Source of the DNA: Halanaerobium salsuginis
Lineage (GTDB): Bacteria > Bacillota > Halanaerobiia > Halanaerobiales > Halanaerobiaceae
Direction of reading: 5' to 3'
Length of the DNA: 54,997 bases
Assembly (NCBI RefSeq): GCF_900114545.1
Contig: NZ_FOTI01000019.1
Coordinates: forward strand, 1-54,997
The notes beneath the pieces were generated by a model. It made no database searches. It saw nothing but the letters and a program-made list of their open reading frames with translations, and was not told where the DNA came from. Positions 43,841-52,329 of this stretch are shown here, piece after piece (position 1 is the stretch's first letter; every line of letters begins with the position of its first letter). Made by a program: the position numbers and the translations under genes.

Positions 43841-43919
43841 TATCATTTTTTTATCTACTATTATCTGCTATAATAAACTTAGTAACTTAGTCAATTTTAA
43901 CACTTAGCTAAAGGAGATA

Positions 43920-45797
43920 ATGATTTTATTGACAAAATTAACTGCTCAACAGAACAGACAAAATGATAGACATATTGGAGATAAAGAGCTTTTTAATAGT
44001 AGGGACCAATTTATGGTAATTAGTCAAGCAGATTTGAAACAGCGAGGTTGGCAGCAGCTTGATTTTATTATTATAAGTGGTGATGCTTATCTTGACCATC
44101 CTTCCTTTGGTACAGCAATTATTGCAAGAGTACTTGAAGATGCTGGTTTTAAAGTTGGAATTATTGCCCAACCAGATTGGCAGACTACAGCTGATTTCAA
44201 GAAATTGGGTCAGCCCAAATATGCTTTTTTAGTAACTGCTGGTAATATGGATTCGATGGTTAATCATTTTTCAGTTAGTAAGAATAGGCGTAAATATGAC
44301 AACTATTCCCCGGGAGGAAAAAGCGGTTTACGACCTGATCGAGCAACTATTGTGTATAGTAACCGTCTGAAAGAAGCTTATGCTGACACTCCAATTATTA
44401 TTGGCGGTATTGAAGCCAGTTTGCGCCGCTTTGCTTATTATGATTATTGGGATGATCAGGTTAGACGTTCTATTTTGTTTGATAGTCGAGCAGATCTACT
44501 TGTTTATGGTATGGGAGAAAATACTATTCTAAAGATTGCTGAAAATTTAGCTGCTGGTCTGGAAATAAAATATATAAACTATTTACCGGGAACTGCTTTT
44601 ATTGCTGATGATTTAGACTCTCTCTACAACTATCAGATGCTGCCTGGCTATAAAGAAGTAAAACAAAATAAGAAACAATATGCTTATGCTTATCAATTAG
44701 AATATCTGGAGCAGGATCCAGTTAGAGGAAAACAGCTTGTGCAGGTGCATGGCAGTCGTTATCTTGTGCAAAATCCACCAGCTGAGCCGCTTAATCAAGC
44801 TGAATTAGACCATGTTTATTCTTTACCCTATCAGAGGAATTATCATCCTATTTACGAAGCAGTGGGGGGAGTTCCCGCAATTAAAGAAGTTAAGTTTAGT
44901 CTGCTTAGTTCGCGAGGCTGTTTTGGTGCCTGTTCATTTTGTGCTATTTCTTTTCATCAGGGGAAGATGGTGACTTCTCGTAGTTTAGAATCACTACTAG
45001 CAGAAGCTAAAAAAATAATTGCTCTGCCTGATTTTAAAGGTTATATTCATGATTTAGGTGGCCCAACAGCTAATTTCAGGCAGCCTTCTTGCAGCAAGCA
45101 GTTGAGTAGGGGGATGTGTCGAGGTAAGGAATGTTTATTTCCTGACCCCTGTCAAAATTTGGAGGTAGATCACTCCGAATATTTTGCGATCTTAAAGGCT
45201 ATTAGAAAACTGCCTGAGGTAAAAAAAGTTTTTGTTCGTTCAGGAATTCGTTTTGATTATCTGCTAGAGGACAAAGAATCTCGTAAATATCTGCAAGAAT
45301 TAGCAGCTAATCATGTTAGTGGGCAGCTTAAGGTTGCTCCAGAGCATGCTGCCGCTCGTGTACTTAATTATATGGGCAAACCAGAGATAGCAGTTTTTGA
45401 TCGTTTTCGAGAATTATTTTATCAGGTTAATGAAGAACTCGGGATGGAGCAATATTTAATTCCTTACTTTATTTCCAGTCATCCTGGCAGTCGATTGGAA
45501 GATGCAGTACAATTAGCCGAATATTTGAGAGATATTAATCATCATCCTGATCAAGTTCAGGACTTTTATCCTACTCCAGGTACGATGGCTACTGCGATGT
45601 ATTATAGCGGTTATGATCCTCGTACTCTAGAAAAAGTTTACACTGCACGTTCCAGTACGGCTAAAAAAATGCAGAGAGCTCTCTTACAGTATCATAAAAA
45701 AAGAAATCATAAATTAGTTCGCCAGGCTTTAAAGCAGGTGAATCGAACAGATTTAATTGGTTATCATAAAAAAGCACTTGTTCCGCCGGCTCACTAG
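43920..45797 (+). CDS. YgiQ-family radical SAM protein
   Basis: A 625-residue protein of the YgiQ/UPF0313 family. An N-terminal cobalamin-binding-like region (FIIISGDAYLDHPSFGTAII) precedes the radical-SAM domain with C334, C338 and C341 (RGCFGACSFCAI), then CRGKECLFPDPC, LKVAPEHA and QDFYPTPGTMATAMYYSG, all family signatures. The reaction is unknown. Start: ATG 43920 follows AAAGGAG closely; TTG 43929 is a fallback. The lar genes follow by 32 bases on the same strand, so co-transcription is possible. Confidence 0.85.
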   Translation: MILLTKLTAQQNRQNDRHIGDKELFNSRDQFMVISQADLKQRGWQQLDFIIISGDAYLDHPSFGTAIIARVLEDAGFKVGIIAQPDWQTTADFKKLGQPKYAFLVTAGNMDSMVNHFSVSKNRRKYDNYSPGGKSGLRPDRATIVYSNRLKEAYADTPIIIGGIEASLRRFAYYDYWDDQVRRSILFDSRADLLVYGMGENTILKIAENLAAGLEIKYINYLPGTAFIADDLDSLYNYQMLPGYKEVKQNKKQYAYAYQLEYLEQDPVRGKQLVQVHGSRYLVQNPPAEPLNQAELDHVYSLPYQRNYHPIYEAVGGVPAIKEVKFSLLSSRGCFGACSFCAISFHQGKMVTSRSLESLLAEAKKIIALPDFKGYIHDLGGPTANFRQPSCSKQLSRGMCRGKECLFPDPCQNLEVDHSEYFAILKAIRKLPEVKKVFVRSGIRFDYLLEDKESRKYLQELAANHVSGQLKVAPEHAAARVLNYMGKPEIAVFDRFRELFYQVNEELGMEQYLIPYFISSHPGSRLEDAVQLAEYLRDINHHPDQVQDFYPTPGTMATAMYYSGYDPRTLEKVYTARSSTAKKMQRALLQYHKKRNHKLVRQALKQVNRTDLIGYHKKALVPPAH

Positions 45798-45829
45798 TTT
45801 AGTTAAAATATTTGGGAGGTATTTAGTGA

Positions 45830-46648
45830 ATGTCCACAATTACTAAGCAAGATAAACTTGAAGTTTTAATTGAAAGTTTAAAGGAATTGGAACCATTTGT
45901 AATAGCATTTTCAGGAGGAGTAGACAGTACTTTTTTAACAGCAGCAGCTCAACAGGCAGAAGTTGAATTTGAAGCAGTAACTGTTAGTACACCTTTTGTA
46001 CCTGAGTTAGAAATAGAAGCAGTTAATCAGCTAGTAGCTAGTCTCGGATTTCAACATCACCTGCTTGAAATAGAGTTTGATAAACTTGGGGAAGCACTTG
46101 CTAACACAGCTGAACGCTGTTATCACTGTAAAAAAGTGATCTTTAGCCGGATTCTTGCTTATGCAGATGGTAGAACTGTTATTGAAGGATCTAATCTCGA
46201 TGATACCGGTGATTATCGTCCAGGTAGAAAAGCTTTACAGGAATTGGGGGTTAAAAGTCCGCTGCTCAATGCTTCGCTTAGCAAAAAAGAAATTAGAGAT
46301 TTGTCGAAAGAAATGGAACTGCCTACCTGGAATAAACCTTCTCTCTCCTGTCTGGCAACTAGAGTAGCTTATAATACTCCAATAACCAGAGAAGAATTAG
46401 AAAAAATTGACTTAGCAGAAGAATTGCTGCGTCACAATGGTTTTGAGCACTTTCGAGTACGTGATCATGCTAATCTGGCCAGGATAGAAATTGCCCAGGC
46501 AGAGCGCAGTAAAATTCTTGATCTATCTTTAATGGATAAAATATCTGCTAAATTAAAGCAGTTAGGTTTTCGCTATGTTACTCTCGATCTGGCAGCTTAT
46601 CAAAGCGGAAGTATGAATAAAGAGATCATGGCTGATCAAGATGAATAA
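45830..46648 (+). CDS. larE: LarE, sacrificial sulfur transferase for nickel-pincer cofactor
   Basis: A 272-residue PP-loop enzyme. The P-loop is FSGGVDST (27-34), followed by RCYHCKKVIF and IEGSNLDDTGDYRPGRKAL, diagnostic for LarE. It adenylates the P2CMN intermediate and donates sulfur from its own cysteine (a Cys in PSLSCLATR is the likely donor) or via a cluster, building the dithiocarboxylate of the nickel-pincer nucleotide of lactate racemase and related enzymes. RBS GGGAGGT. Its end overlaps larB by 8 bases. larA itself is not in this window. Confidence 0.9.
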   Translation: MSTITKQDKLEVLIESLKELEPFVIAFSGGVDSTFLTAAAQQAEVEFEAVTVSTPFVPELEIEAVNQLVASLGFQHHLLEIEFDKLGEALANTAERCYHCKKVIFSRILAYADGRTVIEGSNLDDTGDYRPGRKALQELGVKSPLLNASLSKKEIRDLSKEMELPTWNKPSLSCLATRVAYNTPITREELEKIDLAEELLRHNGFEHFRVRDHANLARIEIAQAERSKILDLSLMDKISAKLKQLGFRYVTLDLAAYQSGSMNKEIMADQDE

Positions 46649-47411
46649 GCATGCAATTCAACAGTTATTAACAAAAGTTAAAAATAATGAACTTTCAGTT
46701 GAAGCTGCTCTAAATGAACTTAAAGATTTGCCGTTTAAAGATCTTGGTTTTGCTAAAGTAGATAATCATCGAGATTTAAGAAATGGATTTCCAGAAGTTA
46801 TTTACTGTGCTGGGAAAACAGCATCTGAAGTGGAAGCAATTATGACTGAAATGTTAAAACAGGATAATAATATTCTTGCAACCAGGGCCAGTAAAGAGCT
46901 TTATCAGCAAGTAAAGAAAATAGCTCCAACTGCTGTCTATTATGAGAGAGCACGCTTAATCATGATTGAAAAAGAAGTTATTGCTAAAACTAAAAGTAAA
47001 CTTTTAGTAGTCAGTGGTGGAACCTCTGATCTGGCTGTAGCAGAAGAAGCTGCCTTAACTGCCTCTGCTTTAGGAATTAAAGTTGAAAGACTTTACGATG
47101 TTGGGGTAGCAGGTATTCATCGGCTTCTGGGGAATCTTGACTATTTAAACGAAGCTAATGTAATTATTACAGTAGCAGGTATGGAAGGAGCTCTGGCAAG
47201 TGTTGTAGCTGGACTGGTCGATAAACCAGTTATAGCTGTACCAACCAGTGTTGGTTATGGCAGTAACTTTGGTGGCTTAGCTGCTTTATTAACAATGCTT
47301 AATAGCTGTGCCAGCGGAATAGGAGTAGTTAATATTGATAATGGATTTGGAGCAGCTTATTTAGCTAGCACAATTATTCTACAATTAGAAAAGGCACGAA
47401 AGGAAGGCTAA
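46641..47411 (+). CDS. larB: LarB, nickel-pincer cofactor biosynthesis carboxylase
   Basis: A 256-residue protein of the LarB/AIR-carboxylase-related family. It carboxylates and hydrolyses nicotinic acid adenine dinucleotide to P2CMN, the first step of nickel-pincer synthesis. Recognisable are DNHRDLRNGFPEVIYCAGKT, LVVSGGTSDLAVAEEAALTA, YDVGVAGIHRLL and the PurE-like IITVAGMEGALASVVAGLVD and GYGSNFGGLAAL. It begins inside the end of larE and is followed three bases later by larC. Confidence 0.9.
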   Translation: MNKHAIQQLLTKVKNNELSVEAALNELKDLPFKDLGFAKVDNHRDLRNGFPEVIYCAGKTASEVEAIMTEMLKQDNNILATRASKELYQQVKKIAPTAVYYERARLIMIEKEVIAKTKSKLLVVSGGTSDLAVAEEAALTASALGIKVERLYDVGVAGIHRLLGNLDYLNEANVIITVAGMEGALASVVAGLVDKPVIAVPTSVGYGSNFGGLAALLTMLNSCASGIGVVNIDNGFGAAYLASTIILQLEKARKEG

Positions 47412-47413
47412 AA

Positions 47414-48268
47414 ATGGATAATATTTTATATTTTGATATTAATTCTGGGATTAGTGGTGATATGACAATAGCAGCCCTGCTTGATTTGGGACTTGATCAG
47501 GCAAAGTTCTTAGCAGAACTTGATAAGCTGCAGTTAAGCGGCTATAAAATTGAAATAAAAAAAGTTCAAAAAAATGGAATCACAGCCAGTGACTTTAAGG
47601 TAATACTTGCCAACCCCCGGCATCCTGATCAGCTTGAACACCATGAACATGAACACCATGAACATGAACATCATGAACACGAACATCATGAACACGAACA
47701 TCATGAACACGAACATCATGAACACGAACATCATGAACACGAACATCGTAATTTTAATGATATTAAAGAATTAATTATGGCAAGTGAATTAAGTCAGCAG
47801 GTAAAAGAGCTCAGCCTTGAAATTTTTAGTTATGTGGCAGCGGCAGAAGCTAAAGTGCATAATAAAAGTATAGCAGAGGTTCATTTTCATGAGGTGGGAG
47901 CTGTTGACTCGATTATAGATATTGTAGGGACAGCTATTTTAATTGAGATGTTAGAACCAGACCATATTTATGCTTCACCTATTTCGCTTGGTACAGGTTT
48001 TATTAAGGCTGCACATGGCATTATTCCAGTTCCTGCACCAGCAACAATTGAAATTTTACAGAAAGTACCTGTCTATTCTACAGGTGTACATGGTGAGCTA
48101 GTAACTCCAACCGGAGCTGCTATTATAAAAACTCTGGCTGAGAAGTTTATTGATTTACCAGAATTAGAAATAGAAAAAATTGCTTATGGAGCAGGTAAAA
48201 GAGATTATGAAATCACAAATTTATTGAGAGTTTATCAGGCAAAAAAAAAATTAATGAGCAATTATTAG
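47414..48268 (+). CDS. larC: LarC, nickel insertion protein, N-terminal part (frame 0)
   Basis: A 284-codon frame encoding the first two-thirds of LarC, the CTP-dependent nickel inserter that completes the pincer cofactor. It opens DNILYFDINSGISGDMTIAA, contains a His/Glu repeat, and continues EVHFHEVGAVDSIIDIVGTA, SPISLGTGFIKAAHGIIPVP and TGVHGELVTPTGAAI. The frame ends shortly after a run of ten A (48241-48250). A -1 slip there joins it to the C-terminal part, giving 426 residues, the usual LarC size. LarC of Lactobacillus plantarum is known to be made by ribosomal frameshifting, so this is probably programmed. Confidence 0.9.
   Translation: MDNILYFDINSGISGDMTIAALLDLGLDQAKFLAELDKLQLSGYKIEIKKVQKNGITASDFKVILANPRHPDQLEHHEHEHHEHEHHEHEHHEHEHHEHEHHEHEHHEHEHRNFNDIKELIMASELSQQVKELSLEIFSYVAAAEAKVHNKSIAEVHFHEVGAVDSIIDIVGTAILIEMLEPDHIYASPISLGTGFIKAAHGIIPVPAPATIEILQKVPVYSTGVHGELVTPTGAAIIKTLAEKFIDLPELEIEKIAYGAGKRDYEITNLLRVYQAKKKLMSNY
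47636..47748 (+). repeat. 15-bp tandem repeat encoding a His/Glu-rich metal tail
   Basis: Seven tandem units of 15 bases encode HHEHE repeats inside larC. Units 1-2 and later units differ at silent sites (CAC/CAT, GAACAT/GAACAC). The tract is likely a nickel-binding reservoir and may vary in copy number between strains. Confidence 0.95.
48241..48250 (+). other. probable -1 ribosomal frameshift site in larC
   Basis: Ten consecutive A residues follow GGC. Frame 0 reads GCA AAA AAA AAA TTA ATG and meets TAG at 48266; the -1 frame reads AAA AAA AAA ATT AAT GAG and continues the LarC protein. A AAA AAA heptamers are efficient slippery sites. No strong downstream stimulatory hairpin is apparent. 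Confidence 0.7.
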
Positions 48269-48693
48269 TTTTAGAGAGTAATATTGATGATATGAGTGGA
48301 GAAATTTATTCCTACTTGTTTCCGCTTTTATTTAAAGCAGGTGCGAAGGATGTTTATTTAACCAATTTAATTATGAAAAAAAATCGTCCAGCTCAGAAAT
48401 TGAGTGTTCTTTGTACCCAGCCTAAAGCTGAGCAGCTGAAGAAAATAATTTTTCAAGAAACAACTACCCTGGGTATTCGCCAATTTAAAGTAGAAAGAAG
48501 TTCACTGGCCCGGAAAATTATTAGCTTTAAGTCATCACTTGGTAATGTAAATATTAAAGCGGCCTTTTATGAGGGAGAAATGCTAAAATTTTCACCTGAA
48601 TATGAAGACTGTCAAAAGTTAGCTCGAAAAAATAATTTGCCTTTACGTAAAGTATATCAAATTATTAAACAAGAAGCTGCTGTTCAACTTTAA
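48250..48693 (+). CDS. larC: LarC, C-terminal part (-1 frame)
   Basis: The continuation of LarC after the A-run: INEQLLVLESNIDDMSGEIY, LFKAGAKDVYLTNLIMKKNR, and PEYEDCQKLARKNNLPLRKV near the end, all typical of the LarC2 domain that binds nickel and the nucleotide. An internal ATG (48292) lies within DDMSGE and has no RBS, so separate translation is less likely than frameshifted fusion, although a free LarC2 is conceivable. A terminator follows, separating the lar genes from nikR. Confidence 0.8.
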   Translation: MNEQLLVLESNIDDMSGEIYSYLFPLLFKAGAKDVYLTNLIMKKNRPAQKLSVLCTQPKAEQLKKIIFQETTTLGIRQFKVERSSLARKIISFKSSLGNVNIKAAFYEGEMLKFSPEYEDCQKLARKNNLPLRKVYQIIKQEAAVQL

Positions 48694-48710
48694 TAAAAAA
48701 TATTTAATCA

Positions 48711-48746
48711 AAACCTGTTGGGGTTATGCAGCAGGTTTTTTTTTAT
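48711..48746 (+). terminator. terminator after larC
   Basis: AAACCTG (48711-48717) pairs with CAGGTTT (48732-48738), followed by a run of T. It separates lar from the nikR transcript. Confidence 0.7.
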
Positions 48747-48780
48747 TTTAAACAGGAAAATTATTTTAAATAAAGAATTA

Positions 48781-48811
48781 TAGTAACACGTATTTCTAAA
48801 AAGTGTTACTA
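48781..48811 (+). promoter_or_regulatory. predicted NikR operator
   Basis: TAGTAACAC (48781-48789), 13 bases, GTGTTACTA (48803-48811): a perfect 9-bp inverted repeat 40 bases before nikR. It overlaps a TATAGT -10-like element, so a bound regulator would block transcription. Long, spaced palindromes are the known NikR architecture. No second copy was seen elsewhere in the window. Confidence 0.7.
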
Positions 48812-48851
48812 AATTAATGGAAATAGATTATTTAATTGAGGAGAAGATTAA

Positions 48852-49262
48852 ATGTCAGAATTAAAAAGATTTGGAGTTTCCATTGAAGCAGAATTACTGG
48901 CTCGTTTTGATCAGTTAAATGAAGGGATTTATAATAATCGTTCAGAAGCAATTAGAGATCTAATTCGTGATAAACTAATTACTAAAGAAAAAGAAAATTC
49001 TCAGGAAAATGTTGTTGGTACTATTACCTTAATCTATAATTTTAAGCAGCCTGGCTTAACAGATAAAATGTATCAGCTTCAACATGATTATCACTGTTTA
49101 TTTAAAACTAATTTACATTTACATCTTAATCATAAGTTTTGTCTGGAAGTTATTGTAGTAGAAGGATTGCAGAACAAATTAACTAAAATAAGTGAACGAC
49201 TAATTGCTTTAAAAGGAGTAAAACATGGGAAATTGACAGTAACTAAAGTAAATGAATCCTAA
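48852..49262 (+). CDS. nikR: NikR, nickel-responsive transcriptional regulator
   Basis: A 136-residue regulator. Residues 1-45 form the ribbon-helix-helix DNA-binding domain (LKRFGVSIEAELLARFDQLN, NRSEAIRDLIRDKL), and residues 55-132 the ACT-like nickel domain. The nickel ligands are conserved: H78, H89, H91 and C97, corresponding to H76, H87, H89 and C95 of E. coli NikR with a constant offset of two. With nickel bound it should repress the uptake system downstream and itself through the palindrome at 48781. RBS TTGAGGAGA. It is followed by a FecBCD-type transporter. Confidence 0.95.
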   Translation: MSELKRFGVSIEAELLARFDQLNEGIYNNRSEAIRDLIRDKLITKEKENSQENVVGTITLIYNFKQPGLTDKMYQLQHDYHCLFKTNLHLHLNHKFCLEVIVVEGLQNKLTKISERLIALKGVKHGKLTVTKVNES

Positions 49263-49300
49263 TAAACTAATATTTAATTTGATTCAGGGAGGAGATTTTA

Positions 49301-50368
49301 GTGGTGATATTAAAAAAACAGCAAGACTTAATTTTTATAATTTTATTATTAACTTTATTCAGCAATTTAGTTACTTTTTCCTGTGCAGCTAGAGAGGTGA
49401 CTGATCTTTCAGGTAGACAAGTTAAAATTCCAGAAAAAATTAATCGCTTAGTTGCGGTTGGCCCGGGTTCTTTACGGATGGTAGTTTATCTTAAGGCAGC
49501 AAATAGAGTAGTTGGAGTGGAAGAGTTTGAACGTCGCAATCGAAAAACTCCTTATAATTTAGCCCACCCAGAATTAGCAGATCTGCCCCTGATTGGACCT
49601 CAGTTTGGTGGTGATGCGGAACTAATTACTGCTCAGCAACCAGAAATTATTATTGCAGCTTATTTAACTAAAGCTAACTTAAATACTTTAGCTGCTAAAA
49701 CAAAGATTCCAGTTGTTTCTATTACCAGTCAGAATGCGGATTCACTAACAGAGAGTGATTTTAAAAATCAACTTAAATTTCTAGGAGATATTCTGCATCA
49801 GCAGCAGCGAGCAGCAGAATTGATAGCCAGATTTGAGTTTCATAAAAAATACTTAAGCAGTAAGGTAGCTGCCCTTAACCCGTCAGAAAAAATTATGACT
49901 AAAGTTTATGTAGGCGGAATTGGCAACAAAGGAGCACATGGAATTTGTTCTACTGAAAGTGGCTATTTACCTTTTAAATATCTTGATCTAAAAACTATTA
50001 TTGCAGCGGATTCAAACAAAAATATTACAATTGATAAAGAAAAATTATTGTTGTCAAATCCGGGACTCATTTTTGTTGATACAGGTGGTTTAAATTTAGT
50101 TAAAGAGGATTTAACTCGACAAGAATTTAGTTATTTACAAGCTTATCAGGCTGATAACTTTTATCAATTGCTTCCATATAATTATTATACAACTAATTAT
50201 GCCACTTTACTGGCTAACAGTTATTACATAGCTAAAGTAGTTTACCCAGATTTATTTAATGATTTTGTTCCTGCTCAAAAAGCAGATCAAATTTATCAGG
50301 AGTTTGTTGGCCAGGCTGTTTATCAAAAAATGACTGCTATTTTTGGTGGTTTAAAAAAATACAATTAG
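49301..50368 (+). CDS. metal-chelate ABC transporter substrate-binding protein (FecB/BtuF type)
   Basis: A 355-residue extracytoplasmic binding protein with an N-terminal hydrophobic segment (FIILLLTLFSNLVTF, then SCAAREV, possibly a lipoprotein). The class III binding fold shows EVTDLSGRQVKIPEKINRLV, VGPGSLRMVVYL and PEIIIAAYLTKANL in lobe 1. Lobe 2 has VYVGGIGNKGAHGICSTESG. Family members bind ferric siderophores, corrinoids or Ni complexes; the NikR gene and operator directly upstream point to nickel (possibly chelated). GTG start after GGGAGGAG. First transport gene of the operon. Confidence 0.8.
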   Translation: MVILKKQQDLIFIILLLTLFSNLVTFSCAAREVTDLSGRQVKIPEKINRLVAVGPGSLRMVVYLKAANRVVGVEEFERRNRKTPYNLAHPELADLPLIGPQFGGDAELITAQQPEIIIAAYLTKANLNTLAAKTKIPVVSITSQNADSLTESDFKNQLKFLGDILHQQQRAAELIARFEFHKKYLSSKVAALNPSEKIMTKVYVGGIGNKGAHGICSTESGYLPFKYLDLKTIIAADSNKNITIDKEKLLLSNPGLIFVDTGGLNLVKEDLTRQEFSYLQAYQADNFYQLLPYNYYTTNYATLLANSYYIAKVVYPDLFNDFVPAQKADQIYQEFVGQAVYQKMTAIFGGLKKYN

Positions 50369-50427
50369 CCAAATTTCTAAAATAGATTTTTAGCCAGAAC
50401 TATTTAAGCTATGGGATAGGAGAAAAA

Positions 50428-51504
50428 ATGAGTAATAAACATTTAGCAAAAGATGCTGAAAATGAAATTCTAAAAAATGCTCAAAAATTAGAACAGAAAA
50501 ATATTATTTTAACTATAAGTTTACTTATTTTAATAATAACAGCAGTAATTTATTCATTACTTGCCGGTTCAACTAAAATAAATATGACAGATTTGATGGC
50601 TATTATTAATGGTAGAAGAGGAATGGTTTATAATATTATCTGGAATATCAGGCTGCCGGCTGTTTTAACTGCTCTAGTTGCAGGGGTGGGTTTGGCTCTT
50701 GCTGGCGCAGTAATGCAGACAATCTTGAAAAATCCACTTGCCTCACCTTTTACTCTGGGTATTTCTCATGCAGCAGCTTTTGGAGCGGCTTTTGCAATTG
50801 TAGTACTTGATTCTAGACAATTTCTAAAAACTGTACCTTTATTTTCAAATTTATCATTACCAGCCTTAACTGCTTTTTTCTTTGCTCAGTTGGCTGTAGC
50901 TTTTATTTTAATAATTAGTTTACATAAAGAACAGGGAACAGAAACTATTGTTTTAGCTGGAATTGCTATTTCATCTTTATTTACAGCTGGCACTACTATT
51001 TTACAGTTTCTAGCAGATGATTTAGAACTTGCTTCAGTTGTTTACTGGACATTTGGTGATCCAGGTCGAACTAATTGGACACAATTTTTCTGTTTAGCTG
51101 TTGTGGTTTTGATTGTAGTTATTTATTTTATTATTCAGAGTTGGAATTACAGTTTGTTAAATGCAGGTGATGAAGTTGCGGTTAGTCTGGGACTTAATCC
51201 AGTTAGAATGAGACTAATTGCGTTAACTATAGTTTCTTTGTTAACTTCAATAATTATTTCATTAGTTGGTATTATTGGTTTTATCGGACTTGTTACACCA
51301 CATATAATAAGAAAAATTTCTCCCGGTAGCCAACGTCAGCTTTTTCTGAACACTAGTCTAGCTGGTGCTTTATTATTGATAATTGCTAATAATTTGGCGA
51401 GAACTTTATTAAATCCTGTTGTTCTGCCAGTTGGAGTCTTAACTTCTTTTTTAGGGGCACCGCTTTTTATCTATTTAATTATTAAAGGGAGGCGTTATTG
51501 GTGA
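50428..51504 (+). CDS. FecCD-family ABC transporter permease
   Basis: A 358-residue permease of the BtuC/FecCD family with about ten helices: IRLPAVLTALVAGVGLALAG, AVMQTILKNPLASPFTLGIS, AAFGAAFAIV, VAVSLGLNPVRMRL, and GFIGLVTPHIIRKI at the ATPase contact. It forms a homodimeric import channel with the neighbouring binding protein and ATPase. Its stop codon overlaps the ATPase start (TGATG). In the NikR context nickel or nickel chelate is the likely cargo. A ~40-residue hydrophilic N-terminus precedes the first helix. Confidence 0.9.
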   Translation: MSNKHLAKDAENEILKNAQKLEQKNIILTISLLILIITAVIYSLLAGSTKINMTDLMAIINGRRGMVYNIIWNIRLPAVLTALVAGVGLALAGAVMQTILKNPLASPFTLGISHAAAFGAAFAIVVLDSRQFLKTVPLFSNLSLPALTAFFFAQLAVAFILIISLHKEQGTETIVLAGIAISSLFTAGTTILQFLADDLELASVVYWTFGDPGRTNWTQFFCLAVVVLIVVIYFIIQSWNYSLLNAGDEVAVSLGLNPVRMRLIALTIVSLLTSIIISLVGIIGFIGLVTPHIIRKISPGSQRQLFLNTSLAGALLLIIANNLARTLLNPVVLPVGVLTSFLGAPLFIYLIIKGRRYW

Positions 51505-52265
51505 TGCTAAAGCTTAATAATGTAAACTTTAATTATGGTAAAAGTGAGATTTTGAAGAATATTAATTTAGAACTCTCTAAAGGACAATTACTTACTTTAG
51601 TTGGTCCAAATGGGTCTGGAAAAAGTACTTTATTAAAATGTATTAATAATTTTTTAGATATTAATAGTGGCACAATTATGATTAATGGTAAAAATCTAGA
51701 TCAATATAAGCGGCAGGAGCTGGCTCGTCTTATAGCTTATGTACCACAGCAGATTAGTAGTCCTTTTCCAAATACTGTTTTTGATACCATTCTTATGGGG
51801 CGTAAGGTTTATCAAAGTTGGCGGCCTAGTCATCAAGATAGAAAATTAACAGCTAAAATAATAAATAAACTAGGTTTAGCTGAAATTGCTTTTACAAAAA
51901 TTAATCAATTAAGTGGTGGACAGCGGCAAAAAGTTTATTTAGGAAGAGGCTTGGCACAGCAGGCAAAATTAATCTTACTTGATGAACCAAATAATAATCT
52001 TGATTTAAAACATCAGCTAGAAATATTTAATTTAATTAAAAGAGAAGTCAATCAAGGTAGTGCAGCAGTTATTATCATGCATGATCTTTCTTTAGCAAGT
52101 CGTTTTAGTGATAAAATAGTAATGCTTAAGTCTGGTCAGGTTTTTAAATCCGGAAGGCAGGAAATATTAACCGCTGCAAATATTTATGCTGTTTATGGAG
52201 TAAAAGTTAGTTTAAAAGATCATCAAGGATTTAAAATAGTTATTCCTGAAAAAATTGCCAATTGA
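51504..52265 (+). CDS. FecE-type ABC transporter ATP-binding protein
   Basis: A 253-residue ATPase energising the FecCD permease. Walker A is GPNGSGKSTLL near residue 36, Q-loop YVPQQ, signature LSGGQRQKVYLGRGLAQ near 134, Walker B LILLDEPNNNLD and the switch His in IIMHDLSLA. The ATG at 51504 overlaps the permease stop and has GGGAGG upstream; TTG and GTG codons just before it are alternatives. A TrmO-FmdE gene follows 64 bases later. Confidence 0.9.
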   Translation: MLKLNNVNFNYGKSEILKNINLELSKGQLLTLVGPNGSGKSTLLKCINNFLDINSGTIMINGKNLDQYKRQELARLIAYVPQQISSPFPNTVFDTILMGRKVYQSWRPSHQDRKLTAKIINKLGLAEIAFTKINQLSGGQRQKVYLGRGLAQQAKLILLDEPNNNLDLKHQLEIFNLIKREVNQGSAAVIIMHDLSLASRFSDKIVMLKSGQVFKSGRQEILTAANIYAVYGVKVSLKDHQGFKIVIPEKIAN

Positions 52266-52329
52266 AATTGAGCAAAGATTTTTTGAAATTAATTATTATA
52301 ATTATGAAGATTTGAAAGGAGAATTAAAT

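Noticed and set aside
46155-46367. ORF of 70 codons within larE in another frame
   Set aside because: Overlaps the conserved LarE core and has no independent signals.
47534-47746. Minus-strand ORF with repeated MMFVF pattern, like a repetitive membrane peptide
   Set aside because: It is the antisense of the HHEHE repeat in larC; repetitiveness comes from the coding repeat, and there is no RBS.
47636-47748. CRISPR-like array of short repeats
   Set aside because: Units are 15 bp, contiguous, without spacers, and remain in the larC reading frame.
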